64,000 bases of DNA from Gautieria morchelliformis. Lineage: Eukaryota; Basidiomycota; Agaricomycetes; Gomphales; Gomphaceae. This document shows, in pieces, positions 23,160-34,831 of the stretch; the first letter of the stretch is position 1; every line of letters starts with the position of its first letter. Under the pieces are notes generated by a model, which did not search any database, was not told the origin of the DNA, and worked only from the letters and a program-made list of their open reading frames with translations. The translations under genes were made by a program, and so were the position numbers. The DNA is taken from positions 124,001 to 188,000 of the forward strand of contig WHVA01000086.1 in assembly GCA_015179125.1 (NCBI GenBank), written 5' to 3'.

Positions 23160-24180
23160 TTAGAGTTATGCTACACATGGGGACATACTACAAACAAGGG
23201 ACATGCTACACTCAGGGGACATGCTACACATGGGGGACATGCTACACATGATATACTTGGGGGATATGCTACACATGGGGACATGCTACACACAAGGGAC
23301 ATAATACATATGATATACTTGGGAGACACACTACACATGGGGGACACTTTACACATGGGGAACACACTACGCATGGGGAACACACTACACTTGGGGGACA
23401 TGCTATGCATGGTGACATGCTGTTATGTATCAAGATTTCCACAAGTCGGAACTAGAAAGAACAACGGCTTCAACTTATATGTTGCACCCCCAATGAACTA
23501 TCGTCCTAAGTATTTCAGATCACAAGTCGGAAGTCGGAATGTATTGAACTAAACAGAAGTCAGAACTTGAATCGGAAACTGAGTCGGAAGGTGGAAGGCG
23601 GGAGGCGGAGAGACAGAGGTCTTGCAAAACTTGCTGTGCTAAGAACAGGAGATAGAGCGAAGGAAATCACGTATTGAAGGCAATTATCTGATTGCAGAAT
23701 AACAAGCATACATGAGGGGCTTTTATACAAAGAGCTGAGACAACATGTAATGGTGTAGTACTGAGCAAATTCTGGAGGGAGCGGAAGTCGGATAGACATA
23801 CGGGATAATTAACTAATTGGCAACAAGGGGACTACAAGGGGGGTGCAGGGTAGGGTAGAACAATGGCAAAAGAGCAAGGGGTCAGAAAGTATATCTGACA
23901 TAAAGATACAACGAGACTCCAAAGGGGCCAGACACATGGTCTTGCTGTGCTGCAAGGCGAGTCCGGTGGGTCCAAGTAATAGATTCAAAAGAACAAAGGA
24001 ATAAAACAATGGGTGGAATGTCGGAATTATTGGGGGGTCGGGATGTGAGTGGAACTGAATGTCGGAAGTTGGAAATGCATGGTAGTAACACATGCTATGC
24101 ACACTATACTTGCGGGGCACACTACACTCCGGGAACACATGCCATACATAGGGACATGCTACCCATGAGGGGCACACAGA
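23160..24180 (+). repeat. 17-base GGGGACATGCTACACAT minisatellite, split by a solo LTR
   Basis: About 15 imperfect units lie at 23160-23420 and a few more at 24091-24180 beyond the LTR. The same unit in the same orientation occurs inside Helitron 4 (36800-37170), so it travels with this Helitron family. Confidence 0.8.
23421..24090 (-). mobile_element. Solo LTR, Gypsy family S, 670 bases
   Basis: Ends are TGTTA and TAACA, with target duplication CATGC at 23416-23420 and 24091-24095. The reverse complement is similar along its length to the LTRs at 35176-35834 and 55323-55972. It inserted into a minisatellite unit of Helitron 3. Confidence 0.92.
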
Positions 24181-24336
24181 CATGGGAGAAATGGGTGGAG
24201 ACATTACCTACCCTGATGCATTACTTAGAGCTATTTTCAATCGTGATAAGATATGTTTTACTTATCCAAATAATTTTACTTATCCCAAGTTTTATTTACC
24301 CAATGTGTTTGACCTAACCACGGGTATCCACCCTAG

Positions 24337-24675
24337 CAGTGGTCCCAGTGCATTCACATCCGATGGGTCCCCGGCAGTCCCTACCCAGCGCTGAGCCGCA
24401 TCCTGGTGTGCAGCACAGGGACACGGTAGGAATTGACTTGCGATATGCAGTATTTTCATATGGACAGTTTTATGTTGCACTAATTGTAACAGAGTCCATG
24501 TTCTTTAGGGAAGGGAACACAACATCTAATATTGTATACAAACAGGTGCTGCTAAAGCCTGATTAAATATGTAGTTTCATTTCACCAAATAATTCTGGAA
24601 TACTATTATTGACTACCCTGTGCGATGTTAACCTGACTTAACTAACCCGGTGCGAAGCACGGGTCTATTGGCTAG
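24337..24675 (+). mobile_element. Second Helitron 3' end with a RepHel C-terminal fragment
   Basis: Bases 24423-24675 are homologous to 15290-15565 of Helitron 1, including the last helicase strands (GIDLRYAVFSYGQFYVA), the gene end, the hairpin CCCGGTGCGAAGCACGGG and CTAG at 24672-24675 followed by T. The helicase motif VI core is deleted (about 20 bases around the AVSRGT codons). Bases 24355-24390 also match the mini-Helitron near 3112. It is the outer 3' terminus of the composite beginning at 21625. Confidence 0.8.
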
Positions 24676-25136
24676 TATATTATATACTCATATATGCTGT
24701 ATTACATAACCATTATGATTATCCTCCGAAATGGACAGGTCATGACATACGGGTTAACCCGATGTACAGTACAATGTGGTGAGTCATGCAGTAGCCCTTT
24801 AAGTCTAACAGGGACTGAAGCTTGATGGCTGAATCTTTTCGTTCCAAAGCTGATCACATCGTATCAGCAATGTCGGTCTTCGGTCTTTGAGCGATTATTT
24901 ATTTATTATCTGTTGAGGGAAAATCATCTACAGGCACACCCCGCCAACAAGTTAGATGTAGGGATATAATAATGGGCTCAGGGCCGGACTAGGTGGGAGG
25001 CTTACATAAGATGTTAGAATCTTCCGACTCTTCTTCTGACTCTCTTGCTCAATTGCAAGTGTGGGCACTCGGGAATCTCAACCTAAAGTTGTGGGGAAAG
25101 AAGAAATGATAAGGTGAGTGTGAACTTGAACGTGGG
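24676..25136. other. Unique spacer
   Basis: AT-rich at the left. I see no gene, RNA or repeat boundary that I can defend. GTGGG at 25132-25136 is the target duplication of the LTR that follows. Confidence 0.5.
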
Positions 25137-25628
25137 TGTCAAGATTGGTTTTTAGACATTAATATCATGTATTAGTGAACACAGCGAATGCCCGAATAAC
25201 TTGTGCGAATAAGTATGCGGTTCGGTGAATAGGTGAACCAATGAATGTTCAAAAGATAAGAGGGTTGCCCAATGGGGCTCGCCCTATCTACAGTCATAGC
25301 GAAAAGGCCTGTGGCACTTGACGATGTAACGTGCAAGGTGTCACGGAAGGGCTGCCTAAGTAGCGACAATCCCTTCGCCGGCAAAGGTGCTCCTTCAGAG
25401 CCCTTCGCCGACAGCACAGAAAATAGTTCGAAGGCTAAGGTAACGAAGATGAAGTATGAGAACTCACCAGTGATGCCTAAGTCCTCTGCTGGTTGAAGAT
25501 CTAAATCTCCAAGAGAAGGCTCAAGATGATGATCACAGTGAGGTCAAGTTTGCACAAGATGGACGATGTATGATAATTGAACTGGGGAGTATACATGTGA
25601 ATGCAAACTACTTATATCGAATGCTCAT
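25137..25628 (-). mobile_element. Left part of an interrupted LTR, Gypsy family F
   Basis: Begins TGTCAAGATTGG (the reverse of the LTR 3' end) and matches the right half of other family F LTRs up to CTCAT at 25624-25628, where an 8.4-kb element of the same family interrupts it. The remainder is at 34040-34826. The outer target duplication is GTGGG (25132-25136 and 34827-34831). Confidence 0.9.
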
Positions 25629-26629
25629 TGTCATGACCTGTCTATTTCCCTTACCCCGCTGCCTCTACGTATCCCCTCGTCACTCCCTAGCATCTTCGCC
25701 AGAGTTTGCCTCACCCTCCGACCACTCCTCCTCTATGAACACTCTATTCGCTGTTTGCCCCATTCTCCGAACCGCTATCCGTTGCCCGCACATTTTGCCA
25801 GCAGGCACGCCATCAAATATGATCGATACCATTTACCTGGCGTGATGGTTCATCACTAACCCCATCATCTTCTAAATCCAACCCCTTTGGGTGTTCATAT
25901 GGCCAAAGTGTGTTCGCGGGACGTTCCTTCCATAGGTCGTGTGGGATCAACCCAGTGGACAAAGAGTCCGTGCAGGGTGGCATGTATGCAGGTCCCAAGA
26001 CATGGCTTCGTACATAAGTTCCTTCGCCACCTTTACTCTCCATCGTTTCATGTTCGCACTCTTCCCTCACTCTATTGTATGTTTATTCCATCTACTTAGT
26101 ATCATGACTGCGCACCCCTATCCAACCCTGACTCATGACGGCCTCTTTCCTATTCACTGATACCTTACGAGCATTCAATATAAGTAGTTTGCATTCGTAT
26201 GTATATTCCCCAGTTCAATTATCATATGTCGTCCATCTTGTGCAAACTTGACCTCTCTGTGATCATTGTCTTGAGCCTTCTCTTGGATATCTCTATCTTC
26301 AACCAGCAGAGGACTTAGGCATCACTGGTGAGTTCTCATATTTCATCTTCGTTACCTTAGCCTTCGAACTATTTCCTGTGCCATCGGCGAAGGGATTGTC
26401 GCTACTTAGACAGCCCTTCCGTGACACCTTGCACATTACATCGTCAAGTGCCACGGGCCTTTTTGCTATGACTGTAGATAGGGCGAGCTCTGTTCGGGCA
26501 ACCCTCTTACCTTGTGAACATTTGTTGGTTCACCTATTCGCCGAACGGCATATTTATTTGCACAAGTAATTCGGGCATTCGCTGTGTTCACTACTACACG
26601 ATATTAACACCTGAAACCCAATCTTGACA
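25629..26629 (+). repeat. 5' LTR of element F
   Basis: Starts TGTCATGACCTGTC and ends AATCTTGACA. It is very similar to the 3' LTR, but lacks about 30 bases present at 33775-33800, so the two have diverged since insertion. An ATATAAGTAG box near 26179 is a candidate core promoter. Confidence 0.92.
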
Positions 26630-26811
26630 GTATAATTGAACCAACAGCTACAGTCAAAGCATTCATTCCACCCATTCATCACCTTTTTTCACGTGCACTC
26701 TACGCCACATCTATTCGCAGGACAGCCTCACCGTTTCGAAGGTGGCCTCTCCTCGCACTGAATATTTCTTAGACTCCTGCCCCACTTTGCGGGCCTGCCC
26801 TATTCCCCTTC

Positions 26812-27486
26812 GTGGGACAACCTCCCTTCCAATACCCCTCTCTACAGATTCCTGCCTCACCTGGCGGGCCTGAGCCTTGTTCATTCGTGGGACAGCCTTA
26901 CCCCTTCATGGGTCACCCTTCCCTGTACCAATCCTTCGCACAGCTTTCTGCTCTACTTGGTGGCCCTGGACCTTCTCTCCCACTAGACTCTGACTCATTT
27001 TCTGCAACTCTTACTGATAACTATCTTACCCCTCCGAATAACAACCCTATCAACTCTGTACCACCGGCGTGTTTATTCGCCTCTATTAGCTCCCATTCCG
27101 ATTCATCCTTCATCATCCATGTACACCTTCCCGGTCTCTCTAACTCAATCCCTACTCTCATCGACTCTGGTGCTACTTCCAATTTCATTGATAGCTCTTT
27201 TTCCTCTCATCCTGGTTTCGTATGTACATCGCTCCATTCGCCGATCACTCTCTCCCTTTTCGACAGGAAGCCAGCCACTGCTCGTGTCATTCACGAATAT
27301 CTAGATCCTAGTCTCACTTTCAGCCACTCCTCTTCACAGGACATTTCGCTACTTGTCACAAAGTTACACCCTTCGGCCGCAATCGTTCTTGGCTTCCGTG
27401 GCTTTGTTCTACGAAACCCACTATCGATTGGGGCTCCCTCTCAATCACTTTTCCTTCTGGCACCGATTCCATGCTTCCACGTATGA
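26812..27486 (+). CDS. Element F protease region
   Basis: This 224-codon frame begins with a Pro/Gly-rich segment containing GGP repeats and continues into a retropepsin-like domain with the active-site motif LIDSGATSNFID (about residues 115-126). Retropepsins cleave the Gag-Pol polyprotein. No capsid or CCHC knuckle is visible upstream, so Gag is either deleted, very diverged or placed elsewhere. The frame ends shortly after the domain and pol continues in an overlapping frame. Confidence 0.65.
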   Translation: MGQPPFQYPSLQIPASPGGPEPCSFVGQPYPFMGHPSLYQSFAQLSALLGGPGPSLPLDSDSFSATLTDNYLTPPNNNPINSVPPACLFASISSHSDSSFIIHVHLPGLSNSIPTLIDSGATSNFIDSSFSSHPGFVCTSLHSPITLSLFDRKPATARVIHEYLDPSLTFSHSSSQDISLLVTKLHPSAAIVLGFRGFVLRNPLSIGAPSQSLFLLAPIPCFHV

Positions 27487-30400
27487 CAGTCGCTATGGCC
27501 TGTACGATGATTTTCCCGCCGGCTATATTCGACAGTATCCCTGAACTCCACACTGCATCGATGACTTCGCCACCGCCAGTTCCTGGTTTGCATTCGTCCC
27601 CGCCATCCTTGGGTTACGTCCCGAACACAGCGATTGGACCACTCTCCTACATCCCAGTCCTTCCACTGGATGTCTCTTCTTTGCCCGCTCCTATTCCAAA
27701 TCTTTCTGGTTACATACAGACGTTCGACGTGGATGGCGAACCCTTACTTCTCTCAACCAAGCCGATCGAGAATCACTCCTCTGAGTCCTCTATATCGCTT
27801 CCTAACAACCTCATCCGTCCATTTTCAGTTACGAAAGAATGCATAATAGAAACCGAACCTATTCAACCAAAAACAGAGCCCATTCCGAGTCATTCTCGCC
27901 CCTGTACACCATGTACAGAATCACTGATCGATGACCACCTCCCATTCCATTCTTCACTCCCTGATCCACCTCCGACGAAGAGGGAAACACCGCATATAAG
28001 CCTAATCAGCGCGGCCGCCTTCGAACTAATCATGAAACTCGGCAAAGAAGAAACCTTCATGTTAAACATGCACCCTTTCATCCCTGAGCCAACTTCACTT
28101 CGCACTGTAGGCAACGCACCAGCCCCGACCACACTCCTCCATGAACACCCTCTACCGAAGGATGAGTTAGAGATGTTCAGGGCTGTGGTACCAGAGGAGT
28201 ACCATGACTTCTTCGATATCTTTTCGCGTGCTAAAGCCAAAGACTTGCCCCCACATCGTCCCTATGACCACACCATCCAGATCGAGAATGATGGCACACC
28301 ACCTCACGGTCCGATGTACCCACTCTCGAACAGCGAATTAGAAGCGCTCCGCGAATATCTCGATGACATGCTTGGCAAGGGATTTATCCGCTCCTCCCAA
28401 TCACCTGGTGGCGCCCCTGTTGTGTTTGCGAAGAAGAAGGATGGTACACTGCGAATGTGTGTGGACTATCGAGGGTTGAATCGTATCACGCGAAAGAACA
28501 AATACCCTATCCCACTGATTCCGAGCCTTATTGACCAACTCAAAAGCGCGAACGTCTATACCAAATTCGACCTTTGCGCTGGGTTCAATAATGTTTGGAT
28601 CGCCTCCGGCAAAGAGTGGAAGACAGCCTTCTGAACTCGATATGGGTCCTTCGAATATCTTGTCATGCCGTTCGGATTAACAAACGCTCCGGCGACATTC
28701 CAGCACTTGATGAATGATATCTTCCAAGACATGGCTGACATCTTTGTTGTAGTCTACCTCAACGACATCCTGATCTTCTCCAAGAACAGGGAGGATCACT
28801 TAGAGCATGTCCGAATGGTCCTTGCCCGTCTTTGGAAACACAACCTCTTCATAAAGCCTGAGAAGTGCCTCTTCCATTCGAACTGGGTTGAGTTTCTTGG
28901 ATTCATCATCTCCCCTGCTGGGGTCTCCATGGACATTGAAAAAGGCCCCAGTCCTCATCCACTTCAACCCGACTAACCCGATCGTCATCGAAACAGACGC
29001 CTCCGACTACACCATCGCCGCTATCATCTCCCAGATCACCCCCTCCGATGGTGATATCCACCCAATCGCCTTCTATTCGCGAGGAATGGCACCTGCCGAA
29101 ATGAACTATGAGATCTACAACAAGGAGCTGCTCGCCATCTTTTGTGCCTTCAAGCAATGGTGAAACTACCTCGAAGGGGCATCCCACGTCATCCTCATCC
29201 TCTCCGACCACAAAAACCTTGAGTACTTCGCAACTACAAAACAGCTGACCTGACGACGACAGGTCCGTTGGTCTGAACACCTGTCAGGATTCAACTACAT
29301 GATTCGCTACCGAGCTGGGCGACTTGGCACAAAGCCGGATGCATTGACCCGTCGGGGCGACGTGTACCCTAAAGGGGGGATGGTGCTTACGCATTGGTGA
29401 ACCCCCACAACTTCCAGTCGATGTTTAAGACTGGGAAACTCATTCGCGCCATCATCCTTGACTCTGCATCACTGTTGACATCCATCCAACAGGGCCAGTT
29501 GACCGATCACTTATCCTCAGCCCACATCACTCGTCTTCAGTCTCAGTCATTGGCAATCACCCCTTCGAATGCGAAGCCAGACCCCTGGTCACTTGGAGAG
29601 GATGACAAAACACTGTTATACAAACAGCGAACGTATGTCCCCGATCATAATGATATTCGCTTGGACATCCTTCGCTCGCTGCATGATCATCAGTTAGCAG
29701 GACACCCAGGGATCAGCAAAATGATGAAGAACATTCAGAGACAGTATCATTGGCCGAACATGTCCACCTTCATCACCAACTGCATCGGCTCCTGTTCCAA
29801 GTGTCGCCACACTAAATCCATTCATCACAAACCCTTCGGTCTGCTTCGCTTTCTGCCCATCAGCCAACGACCTTGGGATTCGATCTCCATGGACTTCATA
29901 GAGGGGCTCCCCCCGTCGGATGGACACGATATGATCCTCGTCATTGTCGACAGGCTCACAAAGATGGCCCTGTTCATTCTGACATTCTCAGACATCGATT
30001 CAGGGGACGTCGCCATGCTCTTCCTTCGCCACGTATTCGCTAAACACGGTAGCCCCAGCGACATCATCTCCAATTGAGGGAAGCACTTCACATCCCGATT
30101 CTGGACCTCTCTCTGAGAAATCCTCGGCATCAAAACCTTTCCACAGTCTACCACCCCCAAACCAATGGACAGACCGAACGAGTAAACCAGATCCTTGAGC
30201 AGTATCTTCAAGTCTACATCAACTACCAGCAGGACGATTGGGTCAACCTCTTGCCTGTTGCCGAATTCGCCTACAACAACACAGCCCATTCGGCGACCCA
30301 GGTCACACCCTTCTTCGCTAACAAGGGGTTCCATCCAAAGCTTGAAGTATCTCTCACTTCGGTCGCTTCCGAAGATGCTTATCGCCAGTCGGCAGATCTC

Positions 30401-30940
30401 AAGGAACTTCACCATTACCTTCGAGATCAAATCAAGAAATCAATTATCCAGTACACATCGGCCACAACCAGTCGCCGCATTCCGATTCCTGAGTTTCAGG
30501 TTGGCGATAGAGTATGGCTCGACTCGCGAAATATTCGCACAAAACGGCCTTCGAAGAAACTCGACCACTGAAGACTTGGTCCATATCCTATCACAGCGAA
30601 AATATCTTCTCATGCATTTTGCTTAGGCTTACCTTTGGACCTTCACTAGATCCACCCTGTGTTCCATGTATCCCTTCTCGAACCCGCCACAACATCTACT
30701 ATCCCAGGGCGACATGCAGACCCCCCACCGTCTATCGAAATCAACTCTGCCGACGAGTACAAGATCACGAAAATCCTCGACAGTCGCATTCGCCAAAAAT
30801 GATTGGAGTATTTAGTAGAATGGAAGGGATACGAACACACACCCGAGGCTACGTCATGGGAACCCTCTTTGAATGTGACTAATTCGGCTCGCAGACTCGC
30901 TGAATTCCATGCGAAGTACCCCAAGAAGCCCAAAGCTTAG
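27471..30940 (+). pseudogene. Element F pol: RT, RNase H, integrase, chromodomain
   Basis: RT begins near 28180 (YHDFFDIFS) and includes KKKDGTLRMCVDYRGLN. A TGA at 28632-28634 cuts it. The catalytic motif reads YLND instead of YLDD/YVDD, so polymerase activity is expected to be lost. Part of the RT thumb is missing between about 28945 and 28950, where the frame jumps to RNase H (ETDASDY). Integrase shows the HHCC zinc region (about 29690-29815), first Asp in MDFIEGLP and the second Asp region around 30060, where another TGA occurs. A chromodomain (YKITKILDSR...LVEWKGYE) ends the frame near 30940. Most of the stops can be explained by CGA to TGA. Confidence 0.85.
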
Positions 30941-31073
30941 GACCTCATAAGAATCCAAGAAAACATGCCTCTGTTCATATTGTATCTAGGCACTCGACTT
31001 TGCTCTCGTAATCCCCTGCTACCGCCTACATCCCCTCATCCACTACAACCCTTCCCAGTTCATTCTCCCCGCC

Positions 31074-32074
31074 TGTCAAGATTGGGTTTTAGGCGTTAAT
31101 ATCGTGTATTAGTGAACACAGCGAATGCCTGAATAACTTGTGCGAATAAGTATGCCATTCGGCGAATAAGTGAACCGATGAATGTTCACGAGATAAGAGG
31201 GTTGCCCGAGTGGGGCTCGCCCTATCTACAGTCGTAGCAAAATAGCTCGTGGCACTTGACGATGTAACGTACAAGGTGTCACGGAAGGGCTGTCTAAGTA
31301 TCGACAATCCCTTCGCCGACAGCACAGAAAATAGTTCGAAGGCTAAGGTAATGAAGATGAAGTATGAGAACTCACCAGTGATGCCTAAGTCCTCTGCTGG
31401 TCGAAGATAGAAATCCCCAAGAGAAGGCTCAAGACGATGATCACAGCGAGGTCAAGTTAGCACAAGATGGACGACATATGATAATTGAACTGAGGAATGT
31501 ACATGCGAATGCAAACTACTTATATTGAATGCTTGTAAGGTATCAGCAAATAGGAAAGAGGCCGTCGTGAGTCAGGGTTGGATAGGGGTGCGCAGTCATG
31601 ATACTAAGTAGATGGAATAAACATACAATAGAGTGGGGGAAGAGTGCGAACATGAAACGACGGAGAGTAGAGGTGGCAAAGGCACTTGTGTACGAAACCA
31701 TGTCTTGGAACCCGCATATATGCTACCCTGCATGGACTCTTCGTCTACTGGGTTGATCCCACACGACCTACGGAAGGAACATCCCGCGAACACACTTTGG
31801 CCATATGAATACCCAAAGGGGTTGGAACAAGAAGATGATGGGGTGAGTGATGAACCATCACGCCGGGTAAATGGTATCGATCGTATTTGATGGCGTGCCT
31901 GCTGGCAAAATGTGCGAGGAGCAAATAGCGGTTCGGAGAATGGGGCGAACAGCGAATAGAGTGAACGTAGAGGAGGAGTGGTCGGAGGGTGAGGTGAACT
32001 CAGGCAAAGGTGCTAGGGAGTGACGATGGGGAACATAGAGGCAGTGGGGTAAGAGAAATAGACAGGTCATGACA
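31074..32074 (-). mobile_element. Solo LTR of family F inside element F, 1001 bases
   Basis: Begins TGTCAAGATTGG and ends GGTCATGACA, with target duplication CCGCC at 31069-31073 and 32075-32079. Inserted in the opposite orientation between the chromodomain and the antisense ORF of element F, so it is younger than that element. Confidence 0.93.
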
Positions 32075-32388
32075 CCGCCGATACACGCCTCATGGGACAC
32101 CTTACCCCCTTCCCCACTCTCCCCTTCGTCGCTCGCAAGAGTGTTCGGGACTTGCAAACCATACTTAGCCATCACCTCAAACATACCCTTCGCTCTCAGT
32201 TGCTTCTTACTTTGCCCATCGGGAGCAAAGCAGATACAGAGTGGCTTTATTCGTGGAACAGGCCCTGCAGTCTCTGGCAATCCTCCTGCACTTACGGCCG
32301 ACTGTGTAACAGGCAGGATAACTTCATCAAACCCAGCAAATCAAGTTAGCCCCGTCGTCGCACAAAAGGGCAATTCGAGGACTATACC

Positions 32389-32942
32389 TTAGGGATCTTT
32401 CACAACCCTTTGCATCATTCCGCACCCTTTCGATGTCAGCATAAAGATCAGAGCCAGGGTCGAATTGATATCGGCTTCTGCGGGCACCGGTTCCACTGTC
32501 GATGCCAAACTCTCCAACCATACCCTCGCTCTCTGTATCTCCCTCACCAATTCGTCCACTTCGGAGGGTCTTTCAAACGTTTGGTCGACCACCTCCTCAG
32601 CCTGCAGTATTTTCCAGAGCTCCTCCTAGACCTCAACATTGAGCGAACAAAAAACCAGTAGAAGACAGCGGTACTCACCTGAACTCTTGCCGCATCGACC
32701 AACCACTGCTCCACATCCCCACGCAACTCTCTCCGAAGCTCCGGCCTAACCTTCGACACTGTCTGCGATCGAGCGAGGAGGAGTGAGTACCCAGATGTCA
32801 TCATAAGGGCAGTGCGCTTGGTGCTTAGATGGGTTCCATAGCCCCGTTCCGCACCGTGTTTTAAACAAAAGGAAAAGTCGTGCATGGGCCACGCAGCTAC
32901 GCAGGGCCCAGACTTCAGAGATCCCATCGGGGGACCCATCAC
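32389..32942 (-). CDS. Antisense spliced ORF of element F
   Basis: On the strand opposite pol, exon 32942-32679 (88 codons) joins exon 32625-32389 across a 53-base intron with donor GTGAGTACCG and acceptor CTAG, giving about 166 residues. The second exon is Glu/Leu/Val-rich with heptad-like spacing, so a coiled coil is likely. Further antisense coding-like sequence continues at 32280-32080 and, past the solo LTR, stops near 31020, so more exons are possible. I know no family for it. Element G has an antisense ORF in the same place with the same donor sequence. Confidence 0.5.
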
Positions 32943-33009
32943 GTCATTAACGGTTCCGCCCCACCATAGGACCCAGCGTCGTTGGACTCTGAAGCTAGGA
33001 GGGGGGTAC

Positions 33010-34039
33010 TGTCATGACCTGTCTATTTCCCTTACCCCGCTGCCTCTACGTATCCCCTCGTCACTCCCTAGCATCTTCGCCAGAGTTTGCCTCACCCTCC
33101 GACCACTCCTCCTCTATGAACACTCTATTCGCTGTTTGCCCCATTCTCCGAACCGCTATTCGTTGCCCGCACATTTTTGCCAGCAGGCACACCATCAAAT
33201 ATGATCGATACCATTTACCCGGCGTGATGGTTCATCACTAACCCCATCATCTTCTTAATCCAACCCCTTTGGGTGTTCATATGGCCAAAGTGTGTTCACG
33301 GGACATTCCTTCCATAGGTCGTGTGGGCTCAACCCAGTGGACAAAGAGTCCGTGCAGGGTGGCATGTATGCAGGTCCCAAGACATGGTTTCGTACATAAG
33401 TGCCTTCATCACCTTTACTCTCCGTCGTTCCATGTTCGCACTCTTCCCTCACTATTGTATGTTTATTCCATCTACTTAGTATCATGACTGCACACCCTTA
33501 TCCAACCCTGACTTGTGACGGCCTCTTTCCTATTCGCTGATACCTTACGAGCATTCGATATAAGTAGTTTGCATTCGCATGTATATTCCCCAGTTCAATT
33601 ATCATACGTCGTCCATCTTGTGCAAACTTGACCTCTCTGTGATCATTGTCTTGAGCCTTCTCTTGGATATCTCTATCTTCAACCAGCAGAGGACTTAGGC
33701 ATCACTGGTGAGTTCTCATACTTCATCTTTGTTACCTTAGCCTTCGAACTATTTCCTGTGCCATCGGCGAAGGGCTCTGAAGGAGCACCTTCGCCGGCGA
33801 AGGGATTGTCGCTACTTAGACAGCCCTTCCATGACACCTTGCACGTTACATCGTCAAGTGCCACGGGCCTTTTCGCTATGACTGTAGATAGGGCGAGCTC
33901 CGTTCGGGCAACCCTCTTACCTTGTGAACATTTGTTGGTTCACCTATTCGCCGAATGGCATACTTATTCACACAAGTTATTCGGGCATTCGCTGTGTTCA
34001 CTAACACACGATATTAACGCCTAAAAACCCATCTTGACA
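33010..34039 (+). repeat. 3' LTR of element F
   Basis: Directly follows the polypurine tract, starts TGTCATGACC and ends CATCTTGACA, and is followed by target duplication CTCAT. 1030 bases. Confidence 0.92.
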
Positions 34040-34826
34040 CTCATAAGGTATCAGCAAATAGGAAAGAGGCCATCGCGAGTCAGGGTTGGCTAGAGGTGCG
34101 CAGTCGTGATACAACATAGATGAAATAAACATACAATAGAGTGAGAGAAGAGGGAGAACATGAAACGATGGAGAGCAAAGGTGGCGAAGGCACCTATGTA
34201 CGAAATCATGTCTTGGTGCCCGCATATACACCGCCCTGCATGGGTTCTTCATCTACTGGGTTGATCCCACACAACCTATGGGTAGGACGTCCTGCAAATG
34301 CACCCTGCCCATATGAACACCAAAAAGGGGTTGGACCGAGAAGCTGATGGAGCTACTGATGAGCCATCATGCCGGGTAGGGATGTCGATCGTGTTTTTGA
34401 TGGTGTGCTTGCTGGTGAATGATGCAAGCAGCGAATGGCTGTTTGGCAAAATGTGAGGACAGGTGAACGGAGACGACATAGGGGAGGAGTGGTCGAGGTG
34501 GAGGGCGAAGCCGAGCGAACACGGGGGAGGAGTGGCGAAAGAGGAAATGGGGGTAACAAGGTGCAGGAAATACACAAGTCATGACAATCCGATCATGGGA
34601 ACACCATCAAAAGAGGGTTGAGTGGAGGAGGTGATAGGCTCAGCGCTGACTACCAAGTGGGACCAAAGACGTTGATCGTGCTTTGACAGCGTGGCTATGG
34701 TAAATGGCGTGAACAGTGAAGATTGGTCACCGAACACGGCAAGGGTGATCAGAACGAACATGGAGGTGGAGTGGGGAATGGGAGAATAGAGCATCTGAGT
34801 ATCGGAAATCAACGTGTCATGACAGT
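34040..34826 (-). mobile_element. Right part of the interrupted family F LTR
   Basis: It resumes at CTCATAAGGTATCAGC exactly where the left part (to 25628) stops. It ends TGTCATGACA at 34826, followed by GTGGG. It contains an internal extra copy of the LTR end (TCATGACA also at 34579-34586), so its U3 end is a diverged tandem duplication of about 240 bases, as in the LTR at 59464-60691. Confidence 0.88.
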
Positions 34827-34831
34827 GGGAA

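Larger units (their letters stand above)
21625..24336 (+). mobile_element. Helitron 3, non-autonomous, abutting Helitron 2
   Basis: It begins TCTATAGTATAAAGTTGC immediately after the CTAG of Helitron 2, with no spacer. Its first 14 bases equal the 5' end of Helitron 1, and it has the GC-rich motif (21702-21722) and GGTCACGTGAC (21740-21750). No Rep or helicase domain is present. A first 3' terminus, homologous to the last 120 bases of Helitron 2 and ending GGGTATCCACCCTAG, is at 24336, with most of its hairpin left arm missing. Solo LTR 23421-24090 lies inside. Confidence 0.75.
25629..34039 (+). mobile_element. Ty3/Gypsy chromovirus F, 8411 bases
   Basis: The 5' LTR is 25629-26629, the 3' LTR 33010-34039, with target duplication CTCAT at 25624-25628 and 34040-34044. 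A polypurine tract (GGAGGGGGG) precedes the 3' LTR. Order is protease, RT, RNase H, integrase, chromodomain, then an antisense spliced ORF. I see no Gag capsid or zinc knuckle between the 5' LTR and protease. Pol has several stops, so the copy is dead. Solo LTR 31074-32074 lies inside. Confidence 0.93.

Noticed and set aside
24730-24746. GACAGGTCATGACA resembling the end of LTR family F
   Set aside because: A 14-base match with no surrounding LTR homology; probably chance.
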